Assembly: GCA_019118425.1 (NCBI GenBank)
Contig: DWYZ01000207.1
Span: forward strand, 1-37,902
DNA from: Candidatus Blautia faecavium
Lineage (GTDB): Bacteria; Bacillota; Clostridia; Lachnospirales; Lachnospiraceae
DNA: 37,902 nucleotides
Direction: 5' to 3'
Shown here: in pieces, positions 22,158 to 30,694 of the stretch
Numbering within the stretch: position 1 is the stretch's first letter
Layout: every line of letters begins with the position of its first letter
The notes under the pieces: generated by a model
Seen by the model: the letters and a program-made list of their open reading frames with translations, nothing else
Told to the model about the DNA's origin: nothing
The model's database searches: none
Translations under genes and position numbers: made by a program

Positions 22158-24251
22158 TTATTCGTTGTCTTCTTCTCTTTCCACTGTCAGGTTCGGCTCG
22201 CAGCAGGCGCAGTCCGGCTCCAGTTCAAAAGCAATATCGTCAAACAGAATTGCGTCATCTTTTCCAAGAGCTCCCGGGATAATAGAGAAAGTATTGGAAA
22301 TACCATCCTGAGCATCTTTAAAAGGAAGCTTAGAAACAGAACTTAAGGACGCAACCGCTCCATGGCTGTCTCTATGGTGCATGGGGTTTGCTCCCGGAGC
22401 AAAAGGCTCTCCTGCTTTTCTTCCGTCCGGCGTAGAACCGGTTGCCTTTCCGTAAACTACATTTGAAGTAATGGTAAGGATGGATGTAGTGGGAATACCG
22501 CCTCTATAGGTATGGTTTCCTTTTACATAATGCATAAATTCGTGTACGATGTCATAGGCAATATCATCCACACGGTCATCGTCATTTCCATATTTCGGGA
22601 AATCTCCCTCCACCTCATAGTCAACAACAATGCCGTTTTCATCACGAATGGTCTTTACCTTTGCGTATTTAATAGCAGACAGGGAATCCGCCACTACGGA
22701 AAGTCCCGCGATACCTGTGGCGAACCAGCGGGTAACCTTTTTATCGTGAAGAGCCATCTGCAGACGCTCATAGCAATATTTGTCATGCATGTAATGGATG
22801 ATATTCAGGGCGTTTACATATACGCAGGCAAGCCATTTCATCATATCATGGAATTTTTCCATTACTTCATCGTAATCCAGATACTCTGATGTGATCGGAC
22901 GGTATTTCGGTCCCACCTGTTTTTTAGAAACCTCATCCACACCGCCGTTGATCGCGTAAAGCAGACATTTTGCCAGATTTGCCCTTGCCCCAAAGAACTG
23001 CATTTCTTTTCCTACGCGCATGGAAGATACGCAGCAGGCGATGGCATAGTCATCTCCGTGAGTAACGCGCATCAGGTCGTCATTCTCATACTGGATAGAG
23101 GACGACATGATGGAAGTTTTCGCACAGAAGCGCTTAAAGTTCACCGGCAGCCTTGTAGACCAAAGTACAGTCAGGTTCGGCTCCGGAGCTGTTCCCAGAT
23201 TAGAGAGGGTGTGGAGATAGCGGTAGGACATTTTGGTTACCATGGAACGTCCGTCAATTCCCATACCTCCGATAGACTCCGTCACCCAGGTAGGATCTCC
23301 TGAGAACAGCGCGTTATATTCCGGTGTCCTTGCGAACTTAACAAGGCGCAGCTTCATGATAAAATGGTCCACGAATTCCTGGATTTCTTCTTCTGTGAAG
23401 GTTCCGTTTTTAAGGTCTCTTTCCGCATAGATATCCAGGAAGGTGGAGGTACGTCCCAGAGACATGGCCGCTCCATTCTGCTCCTTGATCGCAGCCAGAT
23501 AACCGAAATACAGCCACTGGATCGCCTCCTGGACGTTGGCTGCAGGCCTGGAAATATCAAAGCCGTATATCTGTCCCAGTTCCTTCAGTTCTTTTAAGGC
23601 CTTGATCTGTTCGGAAAGCTCTTCCCTTTCTCTGGTAACATCGGAATACATGATGGTTCTTGTTGTATCCTTTTGTTTTTGTTTATCCTGAATCAGGCGG
23701 TCTACTCCGTAAAGAGCCACTCTTCTGTAGTCTCCGATGATACGGCCTCTTCCGTACGCATCCGGAAGCCCTGTGATAATGTGGCTGGAACGGCAGGCTC
23801 TCATTTCCGGTGTATAGGCATCAAACACACCATCGTTGTGGGTTTTTCTGTGCTTTGTAAAGAACTCTACAATCTGCGGGTCTACCTTATACCCATTATC
23901 CTCGCATGCCTTTACTGCCATGCGAATGCCTCCATAAGGCTGCAGCGCGCGTTTAAAAGGCTTGTCTGTCTGGAATCCCACGATCTTTTCCTTTTCTTTA
24001 TCTAAATATCCCGGACCGTGCGAGGTGATAGTTGAAATGATCTTTGTATCCATATCAAGGACGCCGCCTTTTTTTCTTTCTTCCTCGGAAAGTTCCATTA
24101 CCTGCGCCCATAATTCTTTTGTAGTTTCTGTAGGACCAGCAAGGAAAGACTCGTCCCCGTCATAAGGTGTATAGTTTTTCTGAATAAAATCACGTACATT
24201 GATTTCCTTTTCCCAGATACCTTCTTTAAATGAAACCCATTCCTGTCTCAT
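22158..24251 (-). CDS. pflB: Pyruvate formate-lyase catalytic subunit lacking the glycyl-radical domain
   Basis: PFL converts pyruvate and CoA to acetyl-CoA and formate. The 697-residue protein keeps the PFL body and the active-site pair Cys406-Cys407 ([20 protein letters not shown]). It follows the normal family to [15 protein letters not shown], then departs into a unique acidic tail containing CACC (Cys681, 683, 684) and stops. The missing last 80 residues are encoded by the next gene. MRQEWVSF is chosen as start because AAAGGAGGAATCAT precedes it. Promoter at 24307-24335. Together with the small subunit and pflA it forms one operon. Confidence 0.93.
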   Translation of the reverse strand: MRQEWVSFKEGIWEKEINVRDFIQKNYTPYDGDESFLAGPTETTKELWAQVMELSEEERKKGGVLDMDTKIISTITSHGPGYLDKEKEKIVGFQTDKPFKRALQPYGGIRMAVKACEDNGYKVDPQIVEFFTKHRKTHNDGVFDAYTPEMRACRSSHIITGLPDAYGRGRIIGDYRRVALYGVDRLIQDKQKQKDTTRTIMYSDVTREREELSEQIKALKELKELGQIYGFDISRPAANVQEAIQWLYFGYLAAIKEQNGAAMSLGRTSTFLDIYAERDLKNGTFTEEEIQEFVDHFIMKLRLVKFARTPEYNALFSGDPTWVTESIGGMGIDGRSMVTKMSYRYLHTLSNLGTAPEPNLTVLWSTRLPVNFKRFCAKTSIMSSSIQYENDDLMRVTHGDDYAIACCVSSMRVGKEMQFFGARANLAKCLLYAINGGVDEVSKKQVGPKYRPITSEYLDYDEVMEKFHDMMKWLACVYVNALNIIHYMHDKYCYERLQMALHDKKVTRWFATGIAGLSVVADSLSAIKYAKVKTIRDENGIVVDYEVEGDFPKYGNDDDRVDDIAYDIVHEFMHYVKGNHTYRGGIPTTSILTITSNVVYGKATGSTPDGRKAGEPFAPGANPMHHRDSHGAVASLSSVSKLPFKDAQDGISNTFSIIPGALGKDDAILFDDIAFELEPDCACCEPNLTVEREEDNE

Positions 24252-24306
24252 ATGATTCCTCCTTTTATAGTTCTTTGTCCGTACGCATTTCGTACTTATT
24301 AGGTAC

Positions 24307-24335
24307 AATATATAGTATTGTTAAAAAAACGTCAA
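24307..24335 (-). promoter_or_regulatory. Promoter of the pfl operon
   Basis: TTGACG (24330-24335) and TATATT (24307-24312) on the minus strand, 17-base spacer. A small palindrome GTACGcatttCGTAC (24281-24295) lies in the leader just after it. The rest of 24252-24462 holds nothing else recognisable. Confidence 0.7.
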
Positions 24336-24462
24336 GGAAGATATTGTATTTATTTACAAACACAGCGGTTTTTCATGTACTAAATGAGATACAAAGCCCT
24401 TCTCCCTTTAAATTCTATACTATTTTGATACATTTTCTCAAATTTTATCCATTAACAGGAAA

Positions 24463-24500
24463 AGGGCGGGATAACCTGTGTCTTCAGGTTATCCCGCCCT
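24463..24500 (-). terminator. Terminator of the EF-G-like gene
   Basis: Perfect 16-base arms (AGGGCGGGATAACCTG at 24463-24478 and its complement at 24485-24500) with a six-base loop; TTTTCCTGTT follows on the minus strand. Confidence 0.85.
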
Positions 24501-24514
24501 GTATGCAAAAAGGA

Positions 24515-26605
24515 TTAATCCTCTGCACCTTCTTCTTTATTCGCTCTCGCTTCGATTTCTTTATTCTGGATATCTGACGGAGCCTGCTCATAACGCGCGA
24601 ACTCATAGGCGAAATCTCCGCTTCCGCCGGTCATGGAACGCAGGTCTGTGGAATATCCGTAGATTTCCAGCATAGGAACATCTGCCTCGATCACTGTGTT
24701 TCCTTCGTGATCCGGATTCATGCCCAGCACACGGCCGCGGCGCTTATTCAGGTCGCCCATTACATCTCCTGTGTATTTATCCGGAACTGTAACCTTCATA
24801 GATACGATAGGCTCAAGGAGAACAGGTGACGCATCCATAAATCCCTTCTTAAAGGCAAGTATAGTAGCCATCTTAAATGCCATTTCTGAAGAGTCTACCG
24901 GATGATAAGAGCCGTCATACAGAGTGGCCTTTACTCCCACTACCGGATAGGAAGCCAGCGGTCCCTTCTGTACGCATTCCTGAAGGCCTTTTTCCACTGC
25001 CGGGAAGTAGTTCTTAGGAACAGCGCCGCCTACTACCACCTGCTCAAACTCATATGGTTTTTCCAGATTTCCAAGAGGCTCAAAACGCATCTTTACATGG
25101 CCATACTGTCCATGTCCGCCGGACTGCTTCTTATGCTTTCCTTCCACATCGGAGCTCTTGCGGATCGTCTCGCGGAAGGGAACCTTGGGTTTAGAGAGCT
25201 CAATGTCTACTTTGTAACGTTCTTTTAATTTATTCACCACAATATCCAGGTGCTGGTCGCCCATGCCATAGAGAAGGGTCTGACGGTTCGCAGAATCATT
25301 CACTACCCGCAGAGTCTTATCCTCACTCATCATCCTATTAAGAGCCTGGGATATCTTATCCTCATCGCCCTTCTTCACTGCTTTATATCTCTTATAAGTA
25401 TAAGGAGTGGAGATCACAGCCTTAGGATAAAGGATAGGCATAGCCTTCGTAGCCAGACTGTCGCCGGTCTGCACACTGTTCAGCTTGGCGATCGCTCCGA
25501 TATCTCCTGCGTGAAGCTCAGGAACTTCTATGGGCTTGGAGCCTTCCAAGACATACAGCTTGTTCAGGCGCTCTTCTTCGCCTTTTTCTACATTTAAGAG
25601 AGTGTCATCGGATTTAATAACGCCGGAGCAGACCTTGATCAGGGAATACTTCCCTAAGAAAGGATCCACAATAGTCTTCCATACATAGGCGGATTTCGTC
25701 TTAGTGAAATCGTAGTTCGCTTCGAAAATCTCATTGGTCTTCTGTGCAATGCCGTTGCACGGGCGCTTGTCAGGGCTTGGGAAATAGCCGCAGATATCGT
25801 CCAGAAGGTTTGATACGCCCCGAAGGTTAACAGGAGAGCCCATGCACACCGGCACAATGCTTCCGTCCTGCACATTCATGGCAAGAGCCGCTGATACCTC
25901 TGTGATAGAGAATTCATCTCCTTCGAAATAACGGTCCATGAATTCCTCGCTTGTCTCCGCCACGGATTCCATAAGGATATCATGATATTTCTCCAGATAT
26001 TCATTTAAATGTTCCGGAATCGGGCATTCTTCTTTTTTACCTTTATCAATGTATTTTCTTCCGGCCTGTTTTACTACGTTTACATAGCCCACAAATTTTC
26101 CGTCTTCACGGATGGGGAAATGCAGAGGGGCGATTCTCTTTCCGTATAGCTCTGTCAGATCCTCCACAACGCTTCTGTAGCTTACGTCATCCACATCCAT
26201 ATCTGTTACGAAAAACATACGCGGCAGTTTATATTTTTCACACAAATTCCATGCTTTCTGGGTTCCTACCTGAACGCCTGCCTTACCGGAAACAACGATG
26301 ATCGCTGCGTCTGCTGCGCTTACAGCCTCTTCAACCTCACCTACGAAATCGAAATATCCGGGAGTGTCCAGAACATTGATCTTTACCTTCTCCCATGGTA
26401 CCGGGATCAATGTCGTAGAGATGGAAAAGTGTCTCTTAATCTCTTCTTTATCATAATCGCTGACTGTATTTCCATCCTCAACTCTGCCGAGGCGGCTCGT
26501 CATACCTGCCAAATAAGCCATTGCCTCTGCCAAAGTAGTTTTGCCAGCTCCGCCATGACCTAATAGGACTACATTTCTGATTCGGTCAGTTCTAAAAACG
26601 TCCAT
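24515..26605 (-). CDS. EF-G-like translation GTPase (paralogue group)
   Basis: The 696-residue protein has EF-G architecture: P-loop GHGGAGKTT (16-24), DTPGY (80-84), domain II, and C-terminal domains with GGHGQYGHVKMRFEP and RRGRVLGMNPDHEGNTVIEA. The insertions and low identity in switch I (KRHFSISTTLIPV) put it in the EF-G2-like group rather than FusA itself. The G4 motif expected as NKMD reads TDMD (134-137), so guanine recognition may be altered. The role of these paralogues is not settled; ribosome rescue or recycling are possibilities. MDVFRTD is the start, with GGGAGGTATTACAT before it. Single-gene unit. Confidence 0.88.
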   Translation of the reverse strand: MDVFRTDRIRNVVLLGHGGAGKTTLAEAMAYLAGMTSRLGRVEDGNTVSDYDKEEIKRHFSISTTLIPVPWEKVKINVLDTPGYFDFVGEVEEAVSAADAAIIVVSGKAGVQVGTQKAWNLCEKYKLPRMFFVTDMDVDDVSYRSVVEDLTELYGKRIAPLHFPIREDGKFVGYVNVVKQAGRKYIDKGKKEECPIPEHLNEYLEKYHDILMESVAETSEEFMDRYFEGDEFSITEVSAALAMNVQDGSIVPVCMGSPVNLRGVSNLLDDICGYFPSPDKRPCNGIAQKTNEIFEANYDFTKTKSAYVWKTIVDPFLGKYSLIKVCSGVIKSDDTLLNVEKGEEERLNKLYVLEGSKPIEVPELHAGDIGAIAKLNSVQTGDSLATKAMPILYPKAVISTPYTYKRYKAVKKGDEDKISQALNRMMSEDKTLRVVNDSANRQTLLYGMGDQHLDIVVNKLKERYKVDIELSKPKVPFRETIRKSSDVEGKHKKQSGGHGQYGHVKMRFEPLGNLEKPYEFEQVVVGGAVPKNYFPAVEKGLQECVQKGPLASYPVVGVKATLYDGSYHPVDSSEMAFKMATILAFKKGFMDASPVLLEPIVSMKVTVPDKYTGDVMGDLNKRRGRVLGMNPDHEGNTVIEADVPMLEIYGYSTDLRSMTGGSGDFAYEFARYEQAPSDIQNKEIEARANKEEGAED

Positions 26606-26639
26606 ATGTAATACCTCCCTGTTTGTCTTATATGTTGAT

Positions 26640-26668
26640 ATTCTACTAAAATTCCAGCTGAATTTCAA
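26640..26668 (-). promoter_or_regulatory. Promoter of the EF-G-like gene
   Basis: TTGAAA (26663-26668) and TAGAAT (26640-26645) on the minus strand with a 17-base spacer. Confidence 0.65.
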
Positions 26669-26741
26669 GCATTTTATATAATTTTAACAACTTTTTTTCT
26701 TCTTTTTTTGTAACTATTCTGTCACTTTCCCGATTTTATTG

Positions 26742-26817
26742 TCCGTATGCCTGCAGGATACGGAAAAATATCGTTAAATGTCATACCCGAACCACGCACT
26801 TGCTGCGTGGTTACGGG
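26742..26817. repeat. Two stem-loops in the EF-G/tyrA intergenic region
   Basis: The 382-base gap between the divergent EF-G-like and tyrA genes contains TCCGTAT...ATACGGA (26742-26764, 9-base loop) and AACCACGCA-cttgc-TGCGTGGTT (26790-26812), the latter extended by CCCG/CGGG with one bulge. Neither is followed by a T tract. They may be operators, relics of mobile repeats or RNA hairpins; no coding potential was seen here. Confidence 0.5.
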
Positions 26818-26873
26818 CCAGCATGATTCAACAGGCAATTTGGCTAAAGCGAACTTTAAATGCCCAATTACCC

Positions 26874-26900
26874 GTTACTGGCCACCGCGTGACCAGTAAC
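26874..26900. repeat. Dispersed palindrome, family B copy 1
   Basis: Arms GTTACTGGCCAC and GTGACCAGTAAC with a three-base centre, one arm mismatch. The same 27-base palindrome with three changes occurs at 32733-32759. It ends 14 bases before the tyrA -35 box, so it could also bind a regulator. Confidence 0.65.
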
Positions 26901-26914
26901 AAAATATCCGAGAA

Positions 26915-26943
26915 TTGACTTTTTTTCGTTAATCTCTTACAAT
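26915..26943 (+). promoter_or_regulatory. Promoter of tyrA-aroA
   Basis: TTGACT (26915-26920) and TACAAT (26938-26943), 17-base spacer; leader of about 38 bases. Confidence 0.75.
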
Positions 26944-26987
26944 AAGAAGCAAGAAATGAATCGTAACCGGAAAGGATGTACATCTAT

Positions 26988-28085
26988 ATGAAAACCATTG
27001 GTTTTATCGGGCTTGGACTGATCGGCGGTTCTATCGCCAAAGCAATTCGGAAATATCACTCCGACTATCATCTCCTTGCATACGACAGCAATAAAGAAAA
27101 TCTTGCGGCCGCCCTTTCAGATAACATCATCGATGCTGTATGCGAGGCCAGGGACAGCCGTTTCGGCACCTGCGACTATGTCTTTTTGTGCGCCCCTGTA
27201 GAGATTAATCTCCAGTATCTGGAATATTTAAAATCCGTTCGTTCCTCTGACTGCATCATCACAGATGTCGGAAGCGTAAAAAGCATCATTCACGAACGGG
27301 CGGAAGCGCTTGGCATGGAGGATTGTTTTATCGGGGGACATCCCATGGCTGGTTCGGAGAAATCAGGGTTTTCCCATTCCAGTGACCGTCTGATAGAAAA
27401 TGCCTACTATATCCTCACCCCGGGCGGCGAGGTACATATAGACAAGCTTACGGAATTTACCCAGCTGATCGCTTCCCTGGGGGCCATTCCCATGGTCCTC
27501 ACCTCGCAGGAGCATGATTTTATCACAGCGGGTGTGAGTCATCTTCCCCATATCATTGCCTCCGCCCTTGTAAATCTTATAAATATGCTGGATAATGACG
27601 CAGAATATATGAAGACGATCGCAGCGGGAGGATTCCGGGACATTACGAGGATCGCCTCCTCCTCCCCTGTCATGTGGGAGCAGATCTGTATTGAAAACCA
27701 GAAAAACATCTCCACTGTTCTGGATGAATTTATCCGTATGCTGATCCAGATCCGCTGTTCCATTGATAATAAGGAGGCGGAAAATCTTTACGAAATGTTC
27801 GCCAGCTCCAAGGAATACCGGGATTCCATCGATATAACCGCCAGCGGGCCTATCAGCAAAAGTTTCGTGCTGTATCTGGATATCGCGGATGAGGCAGGCG
27901 GGATCGCTACTATCGCCACCACCCTTGCCATGGATAATATCAGCATTAAAAACATTGGCATCATCCATAACCGGGAATTCGAGGAAGGAGTCCTCCAGAT
28001 CGAATTTTATGAGGAAGAGGCAATGAACCGGGCTTACGGCCTCTTAAAAAAGAGAAATTATATCGTATACGAACGCACGAAATAA
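26988..28085 (+). CDS. tyrA: Prephenate dehydrogenase
   Basis: Oxidatively decarboxylates prephenate to 4-hydroxyphenylpyruvate on the way to tyrosine. The 365-residue protein has the NAD site GFIGLGLIGGSIA, catalytic-region motifs GGHPMAGSEKSG and VSHLPHIIASAL, and a C-terminal ACT domain (YLDIADEAGGIATIATTLA) that usually binds tyrosine as feedback inhibitor. MKTIGF is taken as start because AAAGGA is too close to the ATG at 26976. The aroA gene follows after 55 bases in the same direction. Confidence 0.93.
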   Translation: MKTIGFIGLGLIGGSIAKAIRKYHSDYHLLAYDSNKENLAAALSDNIIDAVCEARDSRFGTCDYVFLCAPVEINLQYLEYLKSVRSSDCIITDVGSVKSIIHERAEALGMEDCFIGGHPMAGSEKSGFSHSSDRLIENAYYILTPGGEVHIDKLTEFTQLIASLGAIPMVLTSQEHDFITAGVSHLPHIIASALVNLINMLDNDAEYMKTIAAGGFRDITRIASSSPVMWEQICIENQKNISTVLDEFIRMLIQIRCSIDNKEAENLYEMFASSKEYRDSIDITASGPISKSFVLYLDIADEAGGIATIATTLAMDNISIKNIGIIHNREFEEGVLQIEFYEEEAMNRAYGLLKKRNYIVYERTK

Positions 28086-28140
28086 AAGGCCTAGGCAAAC
28101 GCATGGCCAGACAATATCATCACAAACCCAGGAGGAAACT

Positions 28141-29418
28141 ATGGAAATCAAAAAGCTGCATTCACTTAAAGGAGAGCTTAGTGTACCGGGAGATAAATCT
28201 ATTTCCCACAGAGCGGTCATGTTCGGATCTCTTGCCAGGGGCACTACAAGAATCACACATTTTTTAGAGAGCGCTGACTGTCTCTCCACCATCTCCTGTT
28301 TTGAAAAAATGGGCATCTCCATTCAGCGAAAAAAAGGAGAGGTATTGGTGGAGGGCAAGGGCCTGCACGGTCTGTCCGCTCCTGCCTCTGTTTTAGATGC
28401 AGGAAACAGCGGCACTACCACCAGACTGATCTCCGGCATACTGGCCGGACAGAATTTTTCCTCACAATTAAGCGGAGATGATTCTCTTAAGTCCAGACCG
28501 ATGAACCGGATCATCACGCCCCTTACCATGATGGGGGCAGATATCAAAAGCCTGAAAGGAGATGGGTGCGCTCCTCTTTTCATTACCGGGAAGCCATTAA
28601 AAGGAATCCATTATATTTCTCCTGTGGCTTCTGCCCAGGTGAAATCCTGTGTCCTCCTTGCAGGCCTATATGCCGAAGGACCCACAAGCGTTACAGAGCC
28701 TGTTCTTTCCAGGAACCACACTGAAATCATGCTGAAATATCTTGGCGCCGAGGTAACAGCAGCGGGAACCACCTGCTCTGTTTGTCCAGAGCCATCCCTT
28801 ACGGCAAGAGATATCCTAGTACCGGGAGATATCTCTTCCGCCGCTTATTTTATGGCTGCCGGCCTCCTCGCTCCGGGGAGCGAGATCCTTTTAAAAAACG
28901 TGGGCATCAATCCTACCAGAGACGGGATGCTTAAAGTATGCCGGGCCATGGGGGGAAACATCACCCTTTTAAACGAAAACAGGGAGGGAGAACCTACCGC
29001 GGACCTTCTCATACGCTCAAGCAGTCTTCACGGCACGGTCATTGAAGGAGATATCATTCCCACCCTGATCGATGAGCTTCCTATGATCGCGGTGATGGCC
29101 GCCTTTGCCAGCGGAACCACAGTCATCCGGGATGCCCAGGAATTACGGGTAAAGGAATCTGACCGGATCCAGGTCATGGTGGATAATCTGCGGCTTATGG
29201 GCGCGGATATCGAAGGAACCGCGGACGGCATGGTCATCCATGGCGGACCTTCGCTCCACGGGGCTGTTATCGATTCTCATCTGGACCACAGAGTGGCAAT
29301 GTCCTTTGCTGTGGCGGGAATCCTCTGCGATGGTCCCCTTACCATTCTCCACGGAGACTGTGTAAACATCTCTTATCCAGATTTTTATCAGGATCTGTAC
29401 GGACTGGCTGAACTTTAA
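28141..29418 (+). CDS. aroA: 3-phosphoshikimate 1-carboxyvinyltransferase (EPSP synthase)
   Basis: Joins shikimate-3-phosphate and PEP in the shikimate pathway. The 425-residue protein has SVPGDKSISHRAVM, DAGNSGTTTRLISG, SRNHTEIML, DELPMIAVMAAFA, LRVKESDRI and LDHRVAMSFAVAG, all expected active-site elements. GGAGGAAACT precedes the ATG. It forms an aromatic amino acid unit with tyrA and is closed by a good terminator. Confidence 0.96.
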   Translation: MEIKKLHSLKGELSVPGDKSISHRAVMFGSLARGTTRITHFLESADCLSTISCFEKMGISIQRKKGEVLVEGKGLHGLSAPASVLDAGNSGTTTRLISGILAGQNFSSQLSGDDSLKSRPMNRIITPLTMMGADIKSLKGDGCAPLFITGKPLKGIHYISPVASAQVKSCVLLAGLYAEGPTSVTEPVLSRNHTEIMLKYLGAEVTAAGTTCSVCPEPSLTARDILVPGDISSAAYFMAAGLLAPGSEILLKNVGINPTRDGMLKVCRAMGGNITLLNENREGEPTADLLIRSSSLHGTVIEGDIIPTLIDELPMIAVMAAFASGTTVIRDAQELRVKESDRIQVMVDNLRLMGADIEGTADGMVIHGGPSLHGAVIDSHLDHRVAMSFAVAGILCDGPLTILHGDCVNISYPDFYQDLYGLAEL

Positions 29419-29424
29419 AATTTT

Positions 29425-29460
29425 ATAAAACGGAGCATCTTAAGGACTGCTCCGTTTTAT
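29425..29460 (+). terminator. Terminator of tyrA-aroA
   Basis: ATAAAACGGAGCA (29425-29437) and its exact complement (29448-29460) with a 10-base loop, followed by TTTATATTTTAT. Confidence 0.85.
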
Positions 29461-29523
29461 TTTATATTTTATACAGTTTTCTTCCTAAAGATTATCACAG
29501 AATCGAAAGGTATATATTTGCTC

Positions 29524-29553
29524 TTGCGGGGTATGTTATCTCTATACTATAAT
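29524..29553 (+). promoter_or_regulatory. Promoter of the D-lactate dehydrogenase gene
   Basis: A perfect TATAAT (29548-29553) with TTGCGG (29524-29529) 18 bases upstream. The -35 is poor, so an activator may be involved. Confidence 0.55.
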
Positions 29554-29588
29554 GCAGATAAGAAAAATGTTTAAGAAAGGAGAATTCT

Positions 29589-30578
29589 ATGAAGATTTTA
29601 TTTTACGGTACGAAGAATTACGATGAACAGTTCTTTGAAAAACTGCTGCCCAAGTATCCGGGAATCCAGATCAAATTTATCGAAGCCAATATCCACGAAG
29701 AGACCGCAGCCCTTGCGAAGGGCTATGATGCCATCTGCGCCTTCGTAAACGCTGACCTTGGCACCTCAGTTATTGAAGTCTTGAATCAGCAGGGAGTACG
29801 GCTGATCCTTATGCGCTGCGCCGGATATAACAATGTAGATTTGACCACTGCCCATAAATACGGCATGAAGATCCTGCGTGTGCCCGGCTATTCGCCAGAA
29901 GCAGTGGCAGAGCATGCCATGGCTCTTGCTCTTACCGCGAACCGTCATACTCATAAGGCATATATTAAATGCCGGGAAAACAATTTCGCCTTAAATGGTC
30001 TGATGGGTGTCAATTTTTACCAGAAAACCGCCGGGATCATCGGTACCGGAAAGATCGGACAGGCCATGGCGAAAATCTGCCGGGGCTTTGGCATGAAGGT
30101 GATCGCCTTTGATCTCTTTCCAAATAAAGATTTGGATTTTTTGGAATATGTCTCTCTGGATGAACTCCTCGCCCAAAGCGACCTGATCAGCCTTCATTGT
30201 CCTCTCACTGACGAGACGAAACATATCATCAACGAAGATTCCATTGCCAAGATGAAGGACGGCGTGATCCTGGTAAATACCTCCAGAGGCGGCCTGATCA
30301 AGACGGAAGACCTCATCGCCGGCATCCGCGACCATAAATTTTTCGCGATAGGGCTGGATGTATATGAAGAAGAGACGGATTTTGTGTATGAAGACATGTC
30401 CGAGCGTATCCTTCCCACTTCCACCATCCAGAGGCTCCTGTCCTTCCCTAACGTGACCATGACTTCCCATCAGGGATTCTTTACAGAAGAGGCTCTTTCA
30501 AACATCGCGGAAACCACTTTGGATAATGCGAAGGCCTATATGAACAAGGAAGAATTAAAAAACGAAGTTCTCTCATAA
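29589..30578 (+). CDS. ldhA: D-lactate dehydrogenase (2-hydroxyacid dehydrogenase family)
   Basis: Reduces pyruvate to D-lactate with NADH. The 329-residue protein is typical in length and has the Rossmann motif GIIGTGKIGQAMA, LHCPLTDETKHII, the Arg of NTSRGGLIKTEDL, the Glu of DVYEEETDF and the catalytic His of TSHQGFFTEEAL. That set fits D-lactate dehydrogenase better than phosphoglycerate or glyoxylate enzymes, although substrate cannot be proved from sequence. AAAGGAGAATTCT precedes the ATG. Single-gene unit; with the split PFL it completes mixed-acid pyruvate disposal. Confidence 0.88.
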   Translation: MKILFYGTKNYDEQFFEKLLPKYPGIQIKFIEANIHEETAALAKGYDAICAFVNADLGTSVIEVLNQQGVRLILMRCAGYNNVDLTTAHKYGMKILRVPGYSPEAVAEHAMALALTANRHTHKAYIKCRENNFALNGLMGVNFYQKTAGIIGTGKIGQAMAKICRGFGMKVIAFDLFPNKDLDFLEYVSLDELLAQSDLISLHCPLTDETKHIINEDSIAKMKDGVILVNTSRGGLIKTEDLIAGIRDHKFFAIGLDVYEEETDFVYEDMSERILPTSTIQRLLSFPNVTMTSHQGFFTEEALSNIAETTLDNAKAYMNKEELKNEVLS

Positions 30579-30591
30579 AGCTGCTCGCAGG

Positions 30592-30639
30592 AGTCGCCGA
30601 ATGGACATACATGTATGTCCGCTTGGCTCGCTGCCCGCG
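30592..30639 (-). repeat. Dispersed intergenic palindromic repeat, family A copy 2
   Basis: Reverse-complement copy of 3036-3083, about 41/48 identical. The RNA would form a hairpin of about 14 pairs around GGACAT...ATGTCC with a palindromic loop. It lies between the D-lactate dehydrogenase stop and its terminator. Confidence 0.65.
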
Positions 30640-30648
30640 TAAATAAAA

Positions 30649-30680
30649 CTGCCGGAAGGACATTCCTCCCGGCAGCTTTT
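30649..30680. terminator. Bidirectional terminator between ldhA and the MFS gene
   Basis: CTGCCGG-a-AGGA, loop CAT, TCCT-c-CCGGCAG, with one internal mismatch, then CTTTT on the plus strand and TTTTATTT on the minus strand. Confidence 0.8.
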
Positions 30681-30694
30681 CATTTGCTCTACAC

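Noticed and set aside
24318-24335. Rex-type site (TTGTTAA) in the pfl promoter
   Set aside because: Only one half-site fits; the second half ACGTCAA does not match TTAACAA.
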